Below, piece by piece: positions 16,381 through 25,778 of a stretch of 57,845 nt of DNA. The position numbers were made by a program, and so were the translations under genes. A model generated the notes under the pieces. The model had not been told where the DNA came from. It did no database searches and saw nothing but the letters and a program-made list of their open reading frames with translations. Position 1 is the stretch's first letter, and each line of letters starts with the position of its first letter. Source of the stretch: Octadecabacter sp. (lineage in GTDB: Bacteria; Pseudomonadota; Alphaproteobacteria; Rhodobacterales; Rhodobacteraceae); assembly GCA_018608045.1 (NCBI GenBank), contig JABBAI010000062.1, positions 1 through 57,845 of the forward strand. The letters are read 5' to 3'.

Positions 16381-18537
16381 ATGACAACGATGCGGTTTGA
16401 AATCAGCGGGTTAAATTGCGGGGCCTGTGCGGCGCGCGCCGAAAAAGCGATGTCTGGCGTCGCGGGTGTGACGTCCGCGCATGTGAATTTTGCCGATCAT
16501 ACCGCGACCGTGGATGCTGATCGGGCGCTTTTTGCGCAAATCGAAAGCGCATCAACGACGGCGGGCTACCCCGCGACACTGATCGCACAACAGGCACAAC
16601 CCCAAACCCGCGAGGATGAAACACCCGCCCTGCGCCGTGCCACTTTGATCGCCGCTGCGCTGACATTGCCGATCTTCATTGTCGAAATGGGTGGCCATAT
16701 CTTTCCCCCCATTCACCATGCCATCGCGCAAACCATCGGCCTGCAAACCCTGTGGGTCGCGCAATTCATCCTTGCCAGTATTGTTCTGATCTGGCCGGGG
16801 CAGGATTTTTACCGCATTGGCGTGCCAGCCTTGTTGCGCCGCGCGCCTGATATGAATTCTTTGGTGGTTTTGGGGGCAACTGCGGCGTGGGGCTATTCCA
16901 CCATTGCGACGTTCGCGCCCCAAATCCTGCCCGCCGGATCGGTCGCTGTCTATTTTGAAGCCGCCGCCGTGATCGTCACGCTGATCCTGCTTGGTCGCTG
17001 GCTTGAGGCGCGGGCAAAAGGGCGCACCGGTGCAGCCATCAAACGGCTGATCGGGTTGCGCCCTGATACGGCATCCGTGCTGCGCGATGGGACGTTCGTT
17101 TCGATCAACATTGCTGATGTCGTTGTGGGCGATATCATTCAACTGACGGCTGGCGAACGTATCCCCGTTGACGGGGATGTGGTGACAGGCACGGGCTTTA
17201 TCGATGAAAGCATGATTTCGGGGGAACCGATTGCGGTCGAAAAGACCGCAGGCGACACCGTTGTTGCGGGGACATTGAACGGGGCCAACACATTGACCAT
17301 GACGGCCAAGGCCGTCGGGTCTGATACGATGCTTGCCCGCATTATCGACATGGTTGTCGCCGCCCAAGGGGCACGCCTTCCGGTGCAGGATTTGGTCAAT
17401 AAAATCACGCTGTGGTTTGTGCCCGCCGTGATGGTCATTGCCGCTGCGACGGTTGCGATCTGGTTGCTGCTTGGGTCGTTGCCGATTGCGCTGGTCGCTG
17501 GTGTGTCGGTGCTGATTATCGCATGCCCCTGCGCCATGGGTTTGGCGACGCCCACTTCTATTATGGTTGGAACAGGTCGCGCCGCTGACCTTGGCGTGCT
17601 GTTTCGCCGTGGTGATGCGTTGCAATCCCTTGAAGGAGTAGACGTCGTGGCCTTTGACAAAACCGGCACCCTGACGATGGGCGCGCCAGTGGTCGCGTCA
17701 AATACACTGCGCGCTGATGATTTGGCCGCCGTTGCCGCTGTTGAGGCCGCGTCAAATCACCCCTTGGCCGCCGCGATTGTCGCGCTTGCGGGGCGCCACC
17801 TTCCGACGGCAACGGACGTCGAAACAGTGCCTGGTCACGGCATACAAGGCATGGTTGCGGGTCGGCGCATCGTCATCGGCAATGTGGCGATGATGGCGTG
17901 GGACGGGGTGAGCGCACAGGCCGATGTGCCCGCAGGACAAACCCCTGTCATGGTCGCGATTGATGGCACATTCGCAGGGACACTGGGCTTGTCAGACGCA
18001 CCCAAAGCAGATGCCAAATCCACCGTTCAAAACCTTCAGGCCCAAGGTATCGAAGTGGTGATGGTGTCCGGTGACACGCAAACGGCCGCAGATGTTTTGG
18101 GTGCAGCGCTTGGCATTGACCGCGTCATTGCGGGGGTTCTGCCCGATGGCAAAGCGGATGTCGTTCGTGATTTCCAATCCAAAGGTCACCGCGTGGCGTT
18201 TCTCGGGGACGGGATCAACGACGCGCCCGCGCTGGCATGCGCTGATGTCGGCATCGCCATGGGCAACGGCACAGATGTGGCCGTGGACAGCGCTGATGTG
18301 GTGCTGGTGTCCGGTAACCCCATGGGGGTCTTGCGGGCGATCACGATCAGCCGTGCCACATTGCGCAACATCCGCCAGAACCTCGGCTGGGCGTTTGGGT
18401 ATAATGTCGTGCTTATTCCTGTCGCGGCGCTGGGGTGGTTGACCCCTCAGCTGGCGGCGCTGGCAATGGCCGCGTCAAGCGTGCTGGTTGTCACGAATGC
18501 GCTGCGGTTGCGCTGGGTCAAGGTGGCGCGCGCATGA
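16381..18537 (+). CDS. copA: Copper-exporting P1B-type ATPase
   Basis: A 718-residue heavy-metal P-type ATPase. One N-terminal metal-binding domain has GLNCGAC (C13, C16). The intramembrane ion-binding CPC is at residues 382-384 (IIACPCAMGLATP), the phosphorylated aspartate is D426 in DKTGTLT, and the hinge is GDGINDAPAL. About eight membrane helices. The CPC motif and the CueR partner support Cu(I) export from the cytoplasm. It overlaps cueR by 4 bases. Confidence 0.95.
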   Translation: MTTMRFEISGLNCGACAARAEKAMSGVAGVTSAHVNFADHTATVDADRALFAQIESASTTAGYPATLIAQQAQPQTREDETPALRRATLIAAALTLPIFIVEMGGHIFPPIHHAIAQTIGLQTLWVAQFILASIVLIWPGQDFYRIGVPALLRRAPDMNSLVVLGATAAWGYSTIATFAPQILPAGSVAVYFEAAAVIVTLILLGRWLEARAKGRTGAAIKRLIGLRPDTASVLRDGTFVSINIADVVVGDIIQLTAGERIPVDGDVVTGTGFIDESMISGEPIAVEKTAGDTVVAGTLNGANTLTMTAKAVGSDTMLARIIDMVVAAQGARLPVQDLVNKITLWFVPAVMVIAAATVAIWLLLGSLPIALVAGVSVLIIACPCAMGLATPTSIMVGTGRAADLGVLFRRGDALQSLEGVDVVAFDKTGTLTMGAPVVASNTLRADDLAAVAAVEAASNHPLAAAIVALAGRHLPTATDVETVPGHGIQGMVAGRRIVIGNVAMMAWDGVSAQADVPAGQTPVMVAIDGTFAGTLGLSDAPKADAKSTVQNLQAQGIEVVMVSGDTQTAADVLGAALGIDRVIAGVLPDGKADVVRDFQSKGHRVAFLGDGINDAPALACADVGIAMGNGTDVAVDSADVVLVSGNPMGVLRAITISRATLRNIRQNLGWAFGYNVVLIPVAALGWLTPQLAALAMAASSVLVVTNALRLRWVKVARA

Positions 18538-18920
18538 ATATCAAACACGCCTCAGGGGTGACGGGACTGCCCGCGAAAACCATTCGTTACTATGAAGACA
18601 TCGGGTTGGTGAAACCTGACCGCGCCGACAACGGATACCGCGATTTCAGTGATGTACATTTGCACAAACTGTCCTTCCTTGCCCGTGCGCGCGACCTCGG
18701 GTTTTCGATTTCTGATTGCCGTGATTTGTTGGCGCTTTGGGAAGATCAGGACCGCGCCAGCAGCGATGTGCGCGCCATCGCCAAACAGCACCTCACCGCG
18801 ATCGAGGCCAAGATTGCAGGCCTGCAAGACATGCGCGCGACCCTTGCTGATCTGGTCCAAACCTGCGCGGGCAACGACCGCCCTGATTGTCCGATTATAG
18901 ATCGATTGCGCAAAGGTTAA
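18534..18920 (+). CDS. cueR: CueR, copper-responsive MerR-family activator
   Basis: A 128-residue MerR protein. I start it at 18534, whose ATG overlaps the copA TGA and gives the normal N-terminus MNIKHASGVTGLPAKTIRYY. The winged-helix domain is followed by a dimerisation helix and the metal loop C-AGNDRPD-C, the two-cysteine, seven-residue spacing of Cu(I) sensors. It would bend the over-long copA promoter on copper binding. Confidence 0.94.
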   Translation: MNIKHASGVTGLPAKTIRYYEDIGLVKPDRADNGYRDFSDVHLHKLSFLARARDLGFSISDCRDLLALWEDQDRASSDVRAIAKQHLTAIEAKIAGLQDMRATLADLVQTCAGNDRPDCPIIDRLRKG

Positions 18921-19007
18921 CGCGCGATCCATAAAACAACCTAAACGTGCCCAATTCTTGCCAAATAGCTTTGCGACCTTGTCCTCAAGCTTTGGATGAG
19001 GATCGAT

Positions 19008-20399
19008 ATGCCGCAAATTTTATACATCGTTTATTGGGTTTTGCGCCTTGGCCCGATTGGTCTTGGGATTATGGCGTCTCTGATCCTTGGGCTCGGGTTG
19101 TACCTTCAGGTTCTGCAAAACGAGGGTCACGCCGACGATGCCGCCGCTTTGCTTGCCGGTCCACCAGCCGCCGTCGATGTCGCAAATTTTGATCCGGACC
19201 TGCATGCGACTGAGCAAGGCGAAGTGGTCCTGCGGGGGCAGGCCGTGTATGATTTCGCCTATGAATTGAGGCTTGAAAAAGACACCGGTGATGATGATGC
19301 CTTTATGGTGCCCCTCGTGTCGTCGACGTCATTCGATGACACCGAAATTGTCGGCATCGCTTTCTTTTATGAAACCGGCTTCGACTTTGACCGTCTGACA
19401 CCTGAATTCTTGATGAACGGTGTCGTGGATTTTGGCGACGTTGGCCCGATCATGGAATATAACGGAAGCATCAGCGGCCTTGGCCGTTGGAGCGATTTGA
19501 CCGAAGATGCGTTTTTCGAAAAAGGCCTGAAATTCAGTGATGATCTGGTCGTGATCTGGCCCTATCTCCATGGTCGAGAGGACAAGTTCGCGCCACCTAA
19601 GGCTGATGAAACATCAATGTTCGGGCTGTTTTCAAAGATCGCGGGCGGATTGGTCCTGCTGGCATTGGCAAAGCTGGTGTTTGCGTCCAAGCCAGTCGAC
19701 ACACCTACAGTGCAAGGCCCGACAGCGGCAGACACCCCGCTGGCCGCCGCGTTTGAACCCATCCCACCCGCCAACGCAGCCGATGCAATGCCGCTTTGGA
19801 AACAGCGCGCTGAGGGCAAGTTTGAAACCCTTTTTGGCGAATTTGAAACGCCTTCTTCAGCCACCCCTGACGGAGATACACCCAGCGCGCCACGCTTTGA
19901 TGCAGCTCCAGCCAAGGCCATGACACGCGCAGAAACTTTGACGCAGCGCCAATCGAACATTCAACCACCGCTGATCACCCCGAAACGGTCTGGCCTTGGC
20001 GTGCGCAAAGTGTTGATCGGGATTGTCGCAGGTTTGTTCGTTCTGGGCCTTGTGTCGACCGTGTCCGATTTGATCGCCAAATCCACGGCATCCGATTTAG
20101 CGACAATAACAACGCCCCAAGACATTGCTGCAGCGACTGTTGCTGACCTTGTGGTGCCAGATGCAGACCCTAATCGTCATTGGACGGATATTGATGTGAC
20201 ACCCGTGATTGAATGGTTTGTGGCTAAATCCATCCTCGCGGTTTCTGGTGATGTGGAAGCAATGACCACGCTTGGCATGATTGTTGGCGGTCTGTTGGTC
20301 ACGCTGTTTATGCTTCGCGTTTACATCACCGCGCGGCTCGCCTCGACCTTGGGGCGGCGACGGTCTTACAGCTTTGACGATCTCACGACAGGGGGCTAG
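19008..20399 (+). CDS. Unknown membrane protein, four predicted helices (463 aa)
   Basis: I do not recognise the family. I start it at the second ATG (19008), which has GAGGA at the right distance. Predicted helices are near residues 9-33, 204-226, 335-355 and 421-442. The region at residues ~35-200 is acidic and may form a folded domain (repeated VV/IVG and DDTEIVGIAFFYE text). Residues ~230-330 are Pro/Ala-rich and probably disordered. It converges on mipZ with a 17-base gap. Base composition is like its neighbours. Confidence 0.75.
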   Translation: MPQILYIVYWVLRLGPIGLGIMASLILGLGLYLQVLQNEGHADDAAALLAGPPAAVDVANFDPDLHATEQGEVVLRGQAVYDFAYELRLEKDTGDDDAFMVPLVSSTSFDDTEIVGIAFFYETGFDFDRLTPEFLMNGVVDFGDVGPIMEYNGSISGLGRWSDLTEDAFFEKGLKFSDDLVVIWPYLHGREDKFAPPKADETSMFGLFSKIAGGLVLLALAKLVFASKPVDTPTVQGPTAADTPLAAAFEPIPPANAADAMPLWKQRAEGKFETLFGEFETPSSATPDGDTPSAPRFDAAPAKAMTRAETLTQRQSNIQPPLITPKRSGLGVRKVLIGIVAGLFVLGLVSTVSDLIAKSTASDLATITTPQDIAAATVADLVVPDADPNRHWTDIDVTPVIEWFVAKSILAVSGDVEAMTTLGMIVGGLLVTLFMLRVYITARLASTLGRRRSYSFDDLTTGG

Positions 20400-20416
20400 T
20401 GGCGGCGAAGCCTACC

Positions 20417-21226
20417 TTAGAAACTCACCTCAACGCCCGGCAGGTTCAGCGATTTGATCAGTTCACGCAGTTCTTGGCGGGCTGCGACGTTAGAGATGTT
20501 CAATCCCTTGATGCCCAAATCGCGCAGGTCCAGCAATGTCAGGCCGCGCGGGAACAGTTCGCGAAAAATGACACGTTCGTTGAACCCCGGTGCGGTGCGA
20601 AATCCGATGCGGCGCGACAGTTTTTCAATCGCAGCTTCCATCTTTTGCTTGTTCACCATGTTCTGCGCACCCATGCGATTGCGCACGACAATCCAGTCAA
20701 TCGGTTCAAATCCGGCCTGTGCGCGCAGCTGACGGGCGTTCCACACCATCTGGCTGTAAACGGACGGGCCAGAAATCGTTTCACCATCCGTGTCGATGTG
20801 TGCCAGCAGATCAAAATCGATAAAGCTGTCGTTAAGCGGCGTGATCAGCGTATCAGCGAGCGAATGGGCAACCTGAGACAGGCGCGTGTGGCTGCCGGGG
20901 CAATCGATCAGGATGAAATCACTGTCAGGTTCAAGACCAGCAACCGCCACTGACAGCCTGTGATCAAAAATGTTTTCACCGCTTTGCAGAGTCGACGGGT
21001 CGACCTCGGGCAGGTCGTGATAGGTCGGGGTTGGTAAATCCAAACCCTTTTCCGCCATAAACTTTTTACGATTCTCAACATAGCGGCCCAGTGTTTTCTG
21101 GCGCAGATCCAGATCAAGCGTGCCGACCTTATGGCCCATGCGCGACAGGGCTGTTGCCACGTGCATCGACACGGTGGATTTGCCCGCACCGCCCTTTTCG
21201 TTACCCACGACAATAATGTGTGCCAC
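20417..21226 (-). CDS. mipZ: MipZ-like ParA-family division-plane ATPase
   Basis: A 269-residue P-loop ATPase with deviant Walker A GNEKGGAGKSTVSMH at residues 8-22, the switch region GTLDLDLRQKTLGRYVENR, Walker B FILIDCPGSHTRLS and a C-terminal helix-rich part. The alphaproteobacterial MipZ family forms gradients from ParB-bound origins and blocks FtsZ assembly near poles. No parB lies beside it, as is usual for mipZ. Confidence 0.9.
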   Translation of the reverse strand: MAHIIVVGNEKGGAGKSTVSMHVATALSRMGHKVGTLDLDLRQKTLGRYVENRKKFMAEKGLDLPTPTYHDLPEVDPSTLQSGENIFDHRLSVAVAGLEPDSDFILIDCPGSHTRLSQVAHSLADTLITPLNDSFIDFDLLAHIDTDGETISGPSVYSQMVWNARQLRAQAGFEPIDWIVVRNRMGAQNMVNKQKMEAAIEKLSRRIGFRTAPGFNERVIFRELFPRGLTLLDLRDLGIKGLNISNVAARQELRELIKSLNLPGVEVSF

Positions 21227-21582
21227 TGCCTGTCATCCCTTTGTGCCCTCGGATCGTTGTCCGAAGCGTCGGCGTAACTATACCCAGCAGCAGACGCAAG
21301 GCAAAGAGGGATTGACTTGTGACGCGCCAAGCCCCATTGGCCCCTCAAGGATGATGCTGGCTGCCGCGTGAGCAGGCGCAGACGCGCAAAGGTGCATCTC
21401 CTTAGGTTCCCAACATCACGCAGGGGTGCCACGCCAATCGGCGGGCCTACTGAACACAGGCATGGGCATTCGGCCCACCGCGTAGCTTTTGGCGTATCCC
21501 TTTTGCGATGTTCCAACCGTTCGGGTTGGGACGATACTTTTATGCGGGCATCCATGTGTCCGCCCCGATCCAAGGATTACAA
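21227..21582 (+). promoter_or_regulatory. 356-base intergenic region and leader before the RNA helicase gene
   Basis: I see no protein gene here. A hairpin TTCCAACC / GGTTGGGA (21511-21518 with 21524-21531), followed by CGATACTTTT, stands 51 bases before the helicase ATG and may act as an attenuator. The divergent mipZ promoter must lie at the left side. Long structured leaders are known for several RNA-helicase genes; function here is unproven. Confidence 0.4.
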
Positions 21583-22899
21583 ATGGATTTCGATATGCTG
21601 GGCCTCGCGCCCCGACTGATTGCTGAACTGAAACGCCAAGGCATCGTTGACCCGACGCCGATTCAGGCACAGGCAATCCCCCACGCGATGAATGGTCGCG
21701 ACGTCATGGGCCTTGCCCAAACAGGCAGTGGTAAAACCGCCGCCTTCGGTCTGCCGATGATCGACATGCTGCTGAAAGAACAAGGCAAGCCCGAGGCAAA
21801 GACCGCCCGCGCGCTGATCTTGGCCCCAACGCGCGAATTGGCGAAACAAATTCAAGAAAATCTCGCCGCGTATACGACTGGCACACACCTGAAAACGATG
21901 CTTGTTGTCGGTGGCGCTGGTATTACAGGCCAAATCCGCAAGCTTGAACGCGGCGTTGATTTGTTGGTCGCGACACCCGGTCGTTTGATCGACCTGTTGG
22001 AACGTCGTGCTGTTCGTTTGGGAGACACCAAATTCTTGGTTCTCGATGAAGCTGACCAAATGCTCGATATGGGGTTCATCCACGCCCTGCGCCAGATCGC
22101 ACCGCTTTTGGCGACACCGCGCCAGACCATGCTGTTTTCGGCGACAATGCCGAAGCTGATGGGCGAACTCGCGGGCGCGTTTCTTGACAGCCCGATCCGC
22201 GTGCAGGTCGACGCGCCGGGTAAACCTGTTGATCGGATCGAACAATCGGTTCACTTCGTGGCCAAAGCCGCCAAGACGGACCTGCTGATCGAATTGATCG
22301 ACAAACACCGCGATGAACGCGCCATTGTGTTTGGCCGCACGAAGCACGGGTCCGAAAAGCTGCACAAGCTTTTGACCAGTAAGGGGTTTTCGACGGCCTC
22401 TATCCACGGCAACAAATCCCAAGGTCAACGCGACCGTGCCATCACCGATTTCAAGGCCGGCAAGGTCAAGATCTTGGTGGCGACAGATGTGGCCGCCCGT
22501 GGCCTCGATATCCCAGAGGTAAAGCACGTTTATAACTACGACCTGCCCAACGTGCCTGAAAACTATGTCCACCGTATTGGTCGCACGGCCCGTGCTGGTG
22601 CTGATGGTATGGCAATCGCATTCTGCGCACCTGATGAAATGGGTGAATTGCGCGATATCCAAAAGGCGATGAAGGCTGACATTCCCGTTGCGGGTGGTCG
22701 CCCTTGGGAGAAATCCGAGGAAGAAGCCAAGCCAAAGCGCGGCGGAGGTGGCGGTGGTCGTCGCTTCGGCGGTGGCGGCGGTGGCGCTGGCCGTGGTGGC
22801 AAGCCCGGCGGTGGTCGCCCCGGTGGCGGCGGTGGTCGTCCCGGTGGTGGTGGCAAACCCGGTGGTGGCGGTGGCAATCGTCGTCGCAAACCGAGCTAA
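21583..22899 (+). CDS. DEAD-box ATP-dependent RNA helicase with Gly-rich tail
   Basis: A 438-residue RhlE-like helicase. I start at 21583, preceded by AAGGA. Motifs in order: Q-motif with PTPIQAQAIP, motif I AQTGSGKT, Ia PTRELAKQ, Ib TPGRL, II DEAD, III SAT, IV-V IHGNKSQGQR and DVAARGLD, VI HRIGRTARAG. The last ~60 residues are almost only Gly, Arg, Lys and Pro, an RNA-binding tail. RhlE-type helicases help ribosome maturation, RNA decay and cold adaptation. Confidence 0.94.
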   Translation: MDFDMLGLAPRLIAELKRQGIVDPTPIQAQAIPHAMNGRDVMGLAQTGSGKTAAFGLPMIDMLLKEQGKPEAKTARALILAPTRELAKQIQENLAAYTTGTHLKTMLVVGGAGITGQIRKLERGVDLLVATPGRLIDLLERRAVRLGDTKFLVLDEADQMLDMGFIHALRQIAPLLATPRQTMLFSATMPKLMGELAGAFLDSPIRVQVDAPGKPVDRIEQSVHFVAKAAKTDLLIELIDKHRDERAIVFGRTKHGSEKLHKLLTSKGFSTASIHGNKSQGQRDRAITDFKAGKVKILVATDVAARGLDIPEVKHVYNYDLPNVPENYVHRIGRTARAGADGMAIAFCAPDEMGELRDIQKAMKADIPVAGGRPWEKSEEEAKPKRGGGGGGRRFGGGGGGAGRGGKPGGGRPGGGGGRPGGGGKPGGGGGNRRRKPS

Positions 22900-22989
22900 C
22901 CCCGCGCCCAATCGCTCAAAAGTTGCATCTTTTGGCATTTACTGTTAGTTAAGTGCCCAAAGATAAAAAGAAAAAATGGCAGTCCCTTC

Positions 22990-23454
22990 ATGAGCCCCGT
23001 GTTCACATCCGTCTTACGTGACTTTGTCGCGCCCCTGTTCCGTCGTCCAAAAGGATTGCAAGTCGCAGCCCTTTGCACGCGCGGCAGTGGTGCGGACAAA
23101 CAGGTTTTGTTGGTCACAAGCCGTGGGACAGGCCGTTGGATCATCCCCAAAGGCTGGCCCATTCGCGGTCTGGCATCGTCCCAAGCCGCGTTGCAAGAAG
23201 CATGGGAAGAAGCAGGCGTCAAAGGTGCGACCGCCGACACTGACCCCATTGGCAGCTATGCCTATGACAAAACCATGGGCAGCGGCCTGCCTATGCCAGT
23301 GGAAACATTGGTCTATTCCGTCGCCGTGAACGGCCTTGAGAATGATTTCCCAGAAGCCGGACAGCGCAAACGCCAGTGGGTCACCCCGCAAGAAGCCGCC
23401 AACATGGTGGACGAACCTGAGCTTAAATCCATCCTGCGTGTTCTTCCCGTCTAA
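22990..23454 (+). CDS. Nudix hydrolase
   Basis: A 154-residue single-domain Nudix protein. The Nudix box runs from GWPIRG to QEAWEEAGV at residues ~53-75; the metal-binding EE pair is kept, while the first Glu of the consensus is Leu and the Arg before the core is Gln. The sequence resembles the diphosphoinositol-polyphosphate-phosphohydrolase-like branch. The substrate cannot be told. Confidence 0.87.
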   Translation: MSPVFTSVLRDFVAPLFRRPKGLQVAALCTRGSGADKQVLLVTSRGTGRWIIPKGWPIRGLASSQAALQEAWEEAGVKGATADTDPIGSYAYDKTMGSGLPMPVETLVYSVAVNGLENDFPEAGQRKRQWVTPQEAANMVDEPELKSILRVLPV

Positions 23455-23524
23455 AAAATCAGCAAAAAGCATTGATTTGAAGCAGTGATGCTGACAAGTG
23501 TTTCGCCGACTTCAGGGGGACACC

Positions 23525-25012
23525 ATGTCAGATAATAACGGCGATCTGCGCCATCTCGATACGCTAGACCGTGATCTGGCGCGCTTTTCTCGGCTTGAAA
23601 TGGCAACACAGTACGCAGGACGGCCAATGGTTGGCCCCGCTATTTCGTTGTTGTTTATCGTGTTGGCTGGCCTCGCCGCCGCGCTGTTCTTTGGGCAAAC
23701 CAACAATTCCATGATCGTGATCGTGGCGACCTGTTTGGGGGCTTACATGGCTCTCAACATTGGTGCGAACGACGTGGCCAACAACATGGGCCCCGCCGTG
23801 GGCGCGAATGCGTTAACCATGGGCGGCGCGATCGCGATCGCAGTTGTGTTTGAATCCGCTGGCGCATTGATTGCGGGCGGCGACGTTGTCAGCACAATTG
23901 CCAAAGGCATCATCGCGCCCGAAAGCATGGGGGACGCATCCACCTTTGTCTGGGCCATGATGGCCGCCCTTCTGTCGGCCGCGTTATGGGTGAACCTTGC
24001 CACATATGTCGGTGCACCTGTGTCGACGACCCATTCGGTTGTCGGGGGCGTGATGGGCGCTGGTATTGCGGCCGCCGGATTTGGGGCCGTCAGCTGGGAC
24101 ACAATGGGCGCGATTGCCGCGTCTTGGGTGATTTCCCCGGTGCTCGGCGGCGTGATTGCCGCGTTCTTCCTGTTCGTTATTAAATCCCGCATCATCTACA
24201 CCGATGACAAGATTGCCGCTGCGCGCCGTTGGGTGCCCATTCTGGTGGGTATCATGGCCGGTGCGTTTGGGGCTTATCTCGCGCTCAAGGGCCTCAAGAA
24301 GCTGATCAAGATTGATATGCCCACGGCGTTGATGATCGGTCTTGGTATTGCGGTTTTGGTCTGGTTGGTGATGATCCCCGTGATCAAAAAACAGTCCGAA
24401 GGTCTGGAAAACCGCAACAAGTCCCTCAAGGTTTTGTTTGGCATACCGCTGGTCGTGTCTGCCGCGCTGCTGTCATTTGCCCACGGCGCCAACGACGTCG
24501 CCAATGCGGTCGGCCCACTTGCCGCGATTGTTCAAGTGTCCCAATCGGGAAATTTCACTGACAGCTTCGGCATCCCGTTCTGGGTCATGGTGATCGGCGC
24601 ATTCGGTATCTCGTTCGGGCTATTCCTGTTCGGCCCCAAGCTGATCAAAATGGTCGGCAGCCAGATCACCAAATTGAACCCGATGCGCGCCTACTGCGTG
24701 GCCCTTTCAGCGGCCATCACGGTGATCGTGGCGTCATGGCTTGGTCTCCCCGTCAGCTCTACGCATATCGCTGTGGGTGGTGTGTTCGGGGTCGGCTTTT
24801 ACCGTGAATACGATGCCGAACGTCGCCTGCGCCTTGCCCGCGAAGGGATGCCGGATCGCCCTGCTTATTCGGTCGAAGAACGCCGTCGCCGCAAGCTCGT
24901 GCGCCGGTCCCACTTCATGACGATCATCGCCGCATGGATCATCACGGTGCCCGCCGCAGCCCTTCTATCCGCGCTGATCTTCTTTGTGTTGAACTCGGTC
25001 CTCGGCGCGTAA
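23525..25012 (+). CDS. pit: Pit-family inorganic phosphate transporter
   Basis: A 495-residue permease with ten or more membrane helices and the two inverted PiT signatures: LNIGANDVANNMGPAVGA near residue 80 and FAHGANDVANAVGPLAA near residue 325, each followed by a PVSTTH/PVSSTH segment. It takes up phosphate, probably as a metal-phosphate complex, coupled to H+ or Na+. The start at 23525 follows CAGGGGGA. A terminator follows at 25037. Confidence 0.94.
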   Translation: MSDNNGDLRHLDTLDRDLARFSRLEMATQYAGRPMVGPAISLLFIVLAGLAAALFFGQTNNSMIVIVATCLGAYMALNIGANDVANNMGPAVGANALTMGGAIAIAVVFESAGALIAGGDVVSTIAKGIIAPESMGDASTFVWAMMAALLSAALWVNLATYVGAPVSTTHSVVGGVMGAGIAAAGFGAVSWDTMGAIAASWVISPVLGGVIAAFFLFVIKSRIIYTDDKIAAARRWVPILVGIMAGAFGAYLALKGLKKLIKIDMPTALMIGLGIAVLVWLVMIPVIKKQSEGLENRNKSLKVLFGIPLVVSAALLSFAHGANDVANAVGPLAAIVQVSQSGNFTDSFGIPFWVMVIGAFGISFGLFLFGPKLIKMVGSQITKLNPMRAYCVALSAAITVIVASWLGLPVSSTHIAVGGVFGVGFYREYDAERRLRLAREGMPDRPAYSVEERRRRKLVRRSHFMTIIAAWIITVPAAALLSALIFFVLNSVLGA

Positions 25013-25036
25013 TCCCCGCACAGATTAAACCAACAG

Positions 25037-25063
25037 CGCCACCCCTGACTGGGGTGGCGTTTT
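25037..25063 (+). terminator. Intrinsic terminator after pit
   Basis: Stem CGCCACCCC / GGGGTGGCG (25037-25045 with 25051-25059), loop TGACT, then TTTT. Confidence 0.85.
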
Positions 25064-25107
25064 CATGTCAGCGGGCCGAGCGTCACAAACATCTAACCTC
25101 AAACGCA

Positions 25108-25135
25108 AAACGCCGCCCACGAGGGAGCGGCGTTT
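25108..25135 (-). terminator. Intrinsic terminator after rpmE
   Basis: Minus-strand stem AAACGCCGC / GCGGCGTTT (25135-25127 with 25116-25108), then TTGCG. It ends the rplS-rpmE transcript. Confidence 0.8.
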
Positions 25136-25158
25136 CAGTCTTCCGAAAGGGTAATGGC

Positions 25159-25380
25159 TTAGAAGCCAAGGCCTTCGTACTTTTTCTTGAACTTGGAAAC
25201 GCGGCCACCAGTGTCCATCAGGCGTGCGCCTGCACCCGTCCATGCAGGGTGCACAGTTGGATCAATATCGAGCTGCAGGCTGTCGCCTTCTTTGCCCCAT
25301 GTTGTTTTCATCTGGTACGGAGTGCCATCTGTCAGTTTGACTTCGATGACGTGGTAATCGGGGTGGATATCTTTTTTCAT
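25159..25380 (-). CDS. rpmE: Ribosomal protein bL31
   Basis: A 73-residue L31 with [20 protein letters not shown] and the C-terminal [13 protein letters not shown]. It lacks the CxxC zinc ligands, so it is the zinc-independent form. It lies 11 bases after rplS on the same strand, followed by a terminator. Confidence 0.95.
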   Translation of the reverse strand: MKKDIHPDYHVIEVKLTDGTPYQMKTTWGKEGDSLQLDIDPTVHPAWTGAGARLMDTGGRVSKFKKKYEGLGF

Positions 25381-25391
25381 GATGCCAATCC

Positions 25392-25778
25392 TTACGCGTC
25401 TGCGCCGCTGGACAGCGGACGATAATTTGTTTTCTCGACGATACGTGCGGACTTACCGCGACGCGAACGGAGGTAGTACAACTTGGCGCGACGAACGCGA
25501 CCACGACGAACAACAGTGATTTCGTCGATGTTGGTGGAATACAGCGGGAACACACGTTCAACGCCTTCACCGAATGAGATTTTGCGAACTGTGAAAGAAC
25601 CAGCAATACCTTTGCCGTTCTTACGAGCGATACAAACGCCCTCGTAGTTCTGAACACGTGTACGAGTACCCTCGGTCACGCGAAAGCCAACACGGATCGT
25701 GTCACCGGCTTTGAAGTCTGGGATAGTCTTACCCAGTGCGGCGATTTGTTCCGCCTCGAGTTGTGCGATCAGGTTCAT
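25392..25778 (-). CDS. rplS: Ribosomal protein bL19
   Basis: A 128-residue L19 with typical text [20 protein letters not shown] and [20 protein letters not shown]; the tail is extended by ~15 residues beyond the short bacterial form. It has an AGGAGA ribosome site. It is separated from trmD by a BLUF gene and a 258-base region, so it probably has its own promoter. Confidence 0.97.
   Translation of the reverse strand: MNLIAQLEAEQIAALGKTIPDFKAGDTIRVGFRVTEGTRTRVQNYEGVCIARKNGKGIAGSFTVRKISFGEGVERVFPLYSTNIDEITVVRRGRVRRAKLYYLRSRRGKSARIVEKTNYRPLSSGADA

Noticed and set aside
16552-17625. 357-codon minus-strand ORF opposite copA
   Set aside because: Low-complexity Asn/Arg/His text without motifs; copA on the other strand has all P-type ATPase motifs.
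22740-22895. GGTGGCGGTGGT-like tandem DNA repeats
   Set aside because: They encode the Gly-rich helicase tail; ordinary low-complexity coding sequence.
21577-22938. 453-codon minus-strand ORF opposite the DEAD-box helicase
   Set aside because: It is the complement of a clear helicase; its Thr/Ala-rich start mirrors the helicase Gly tail and no protein motif is present.
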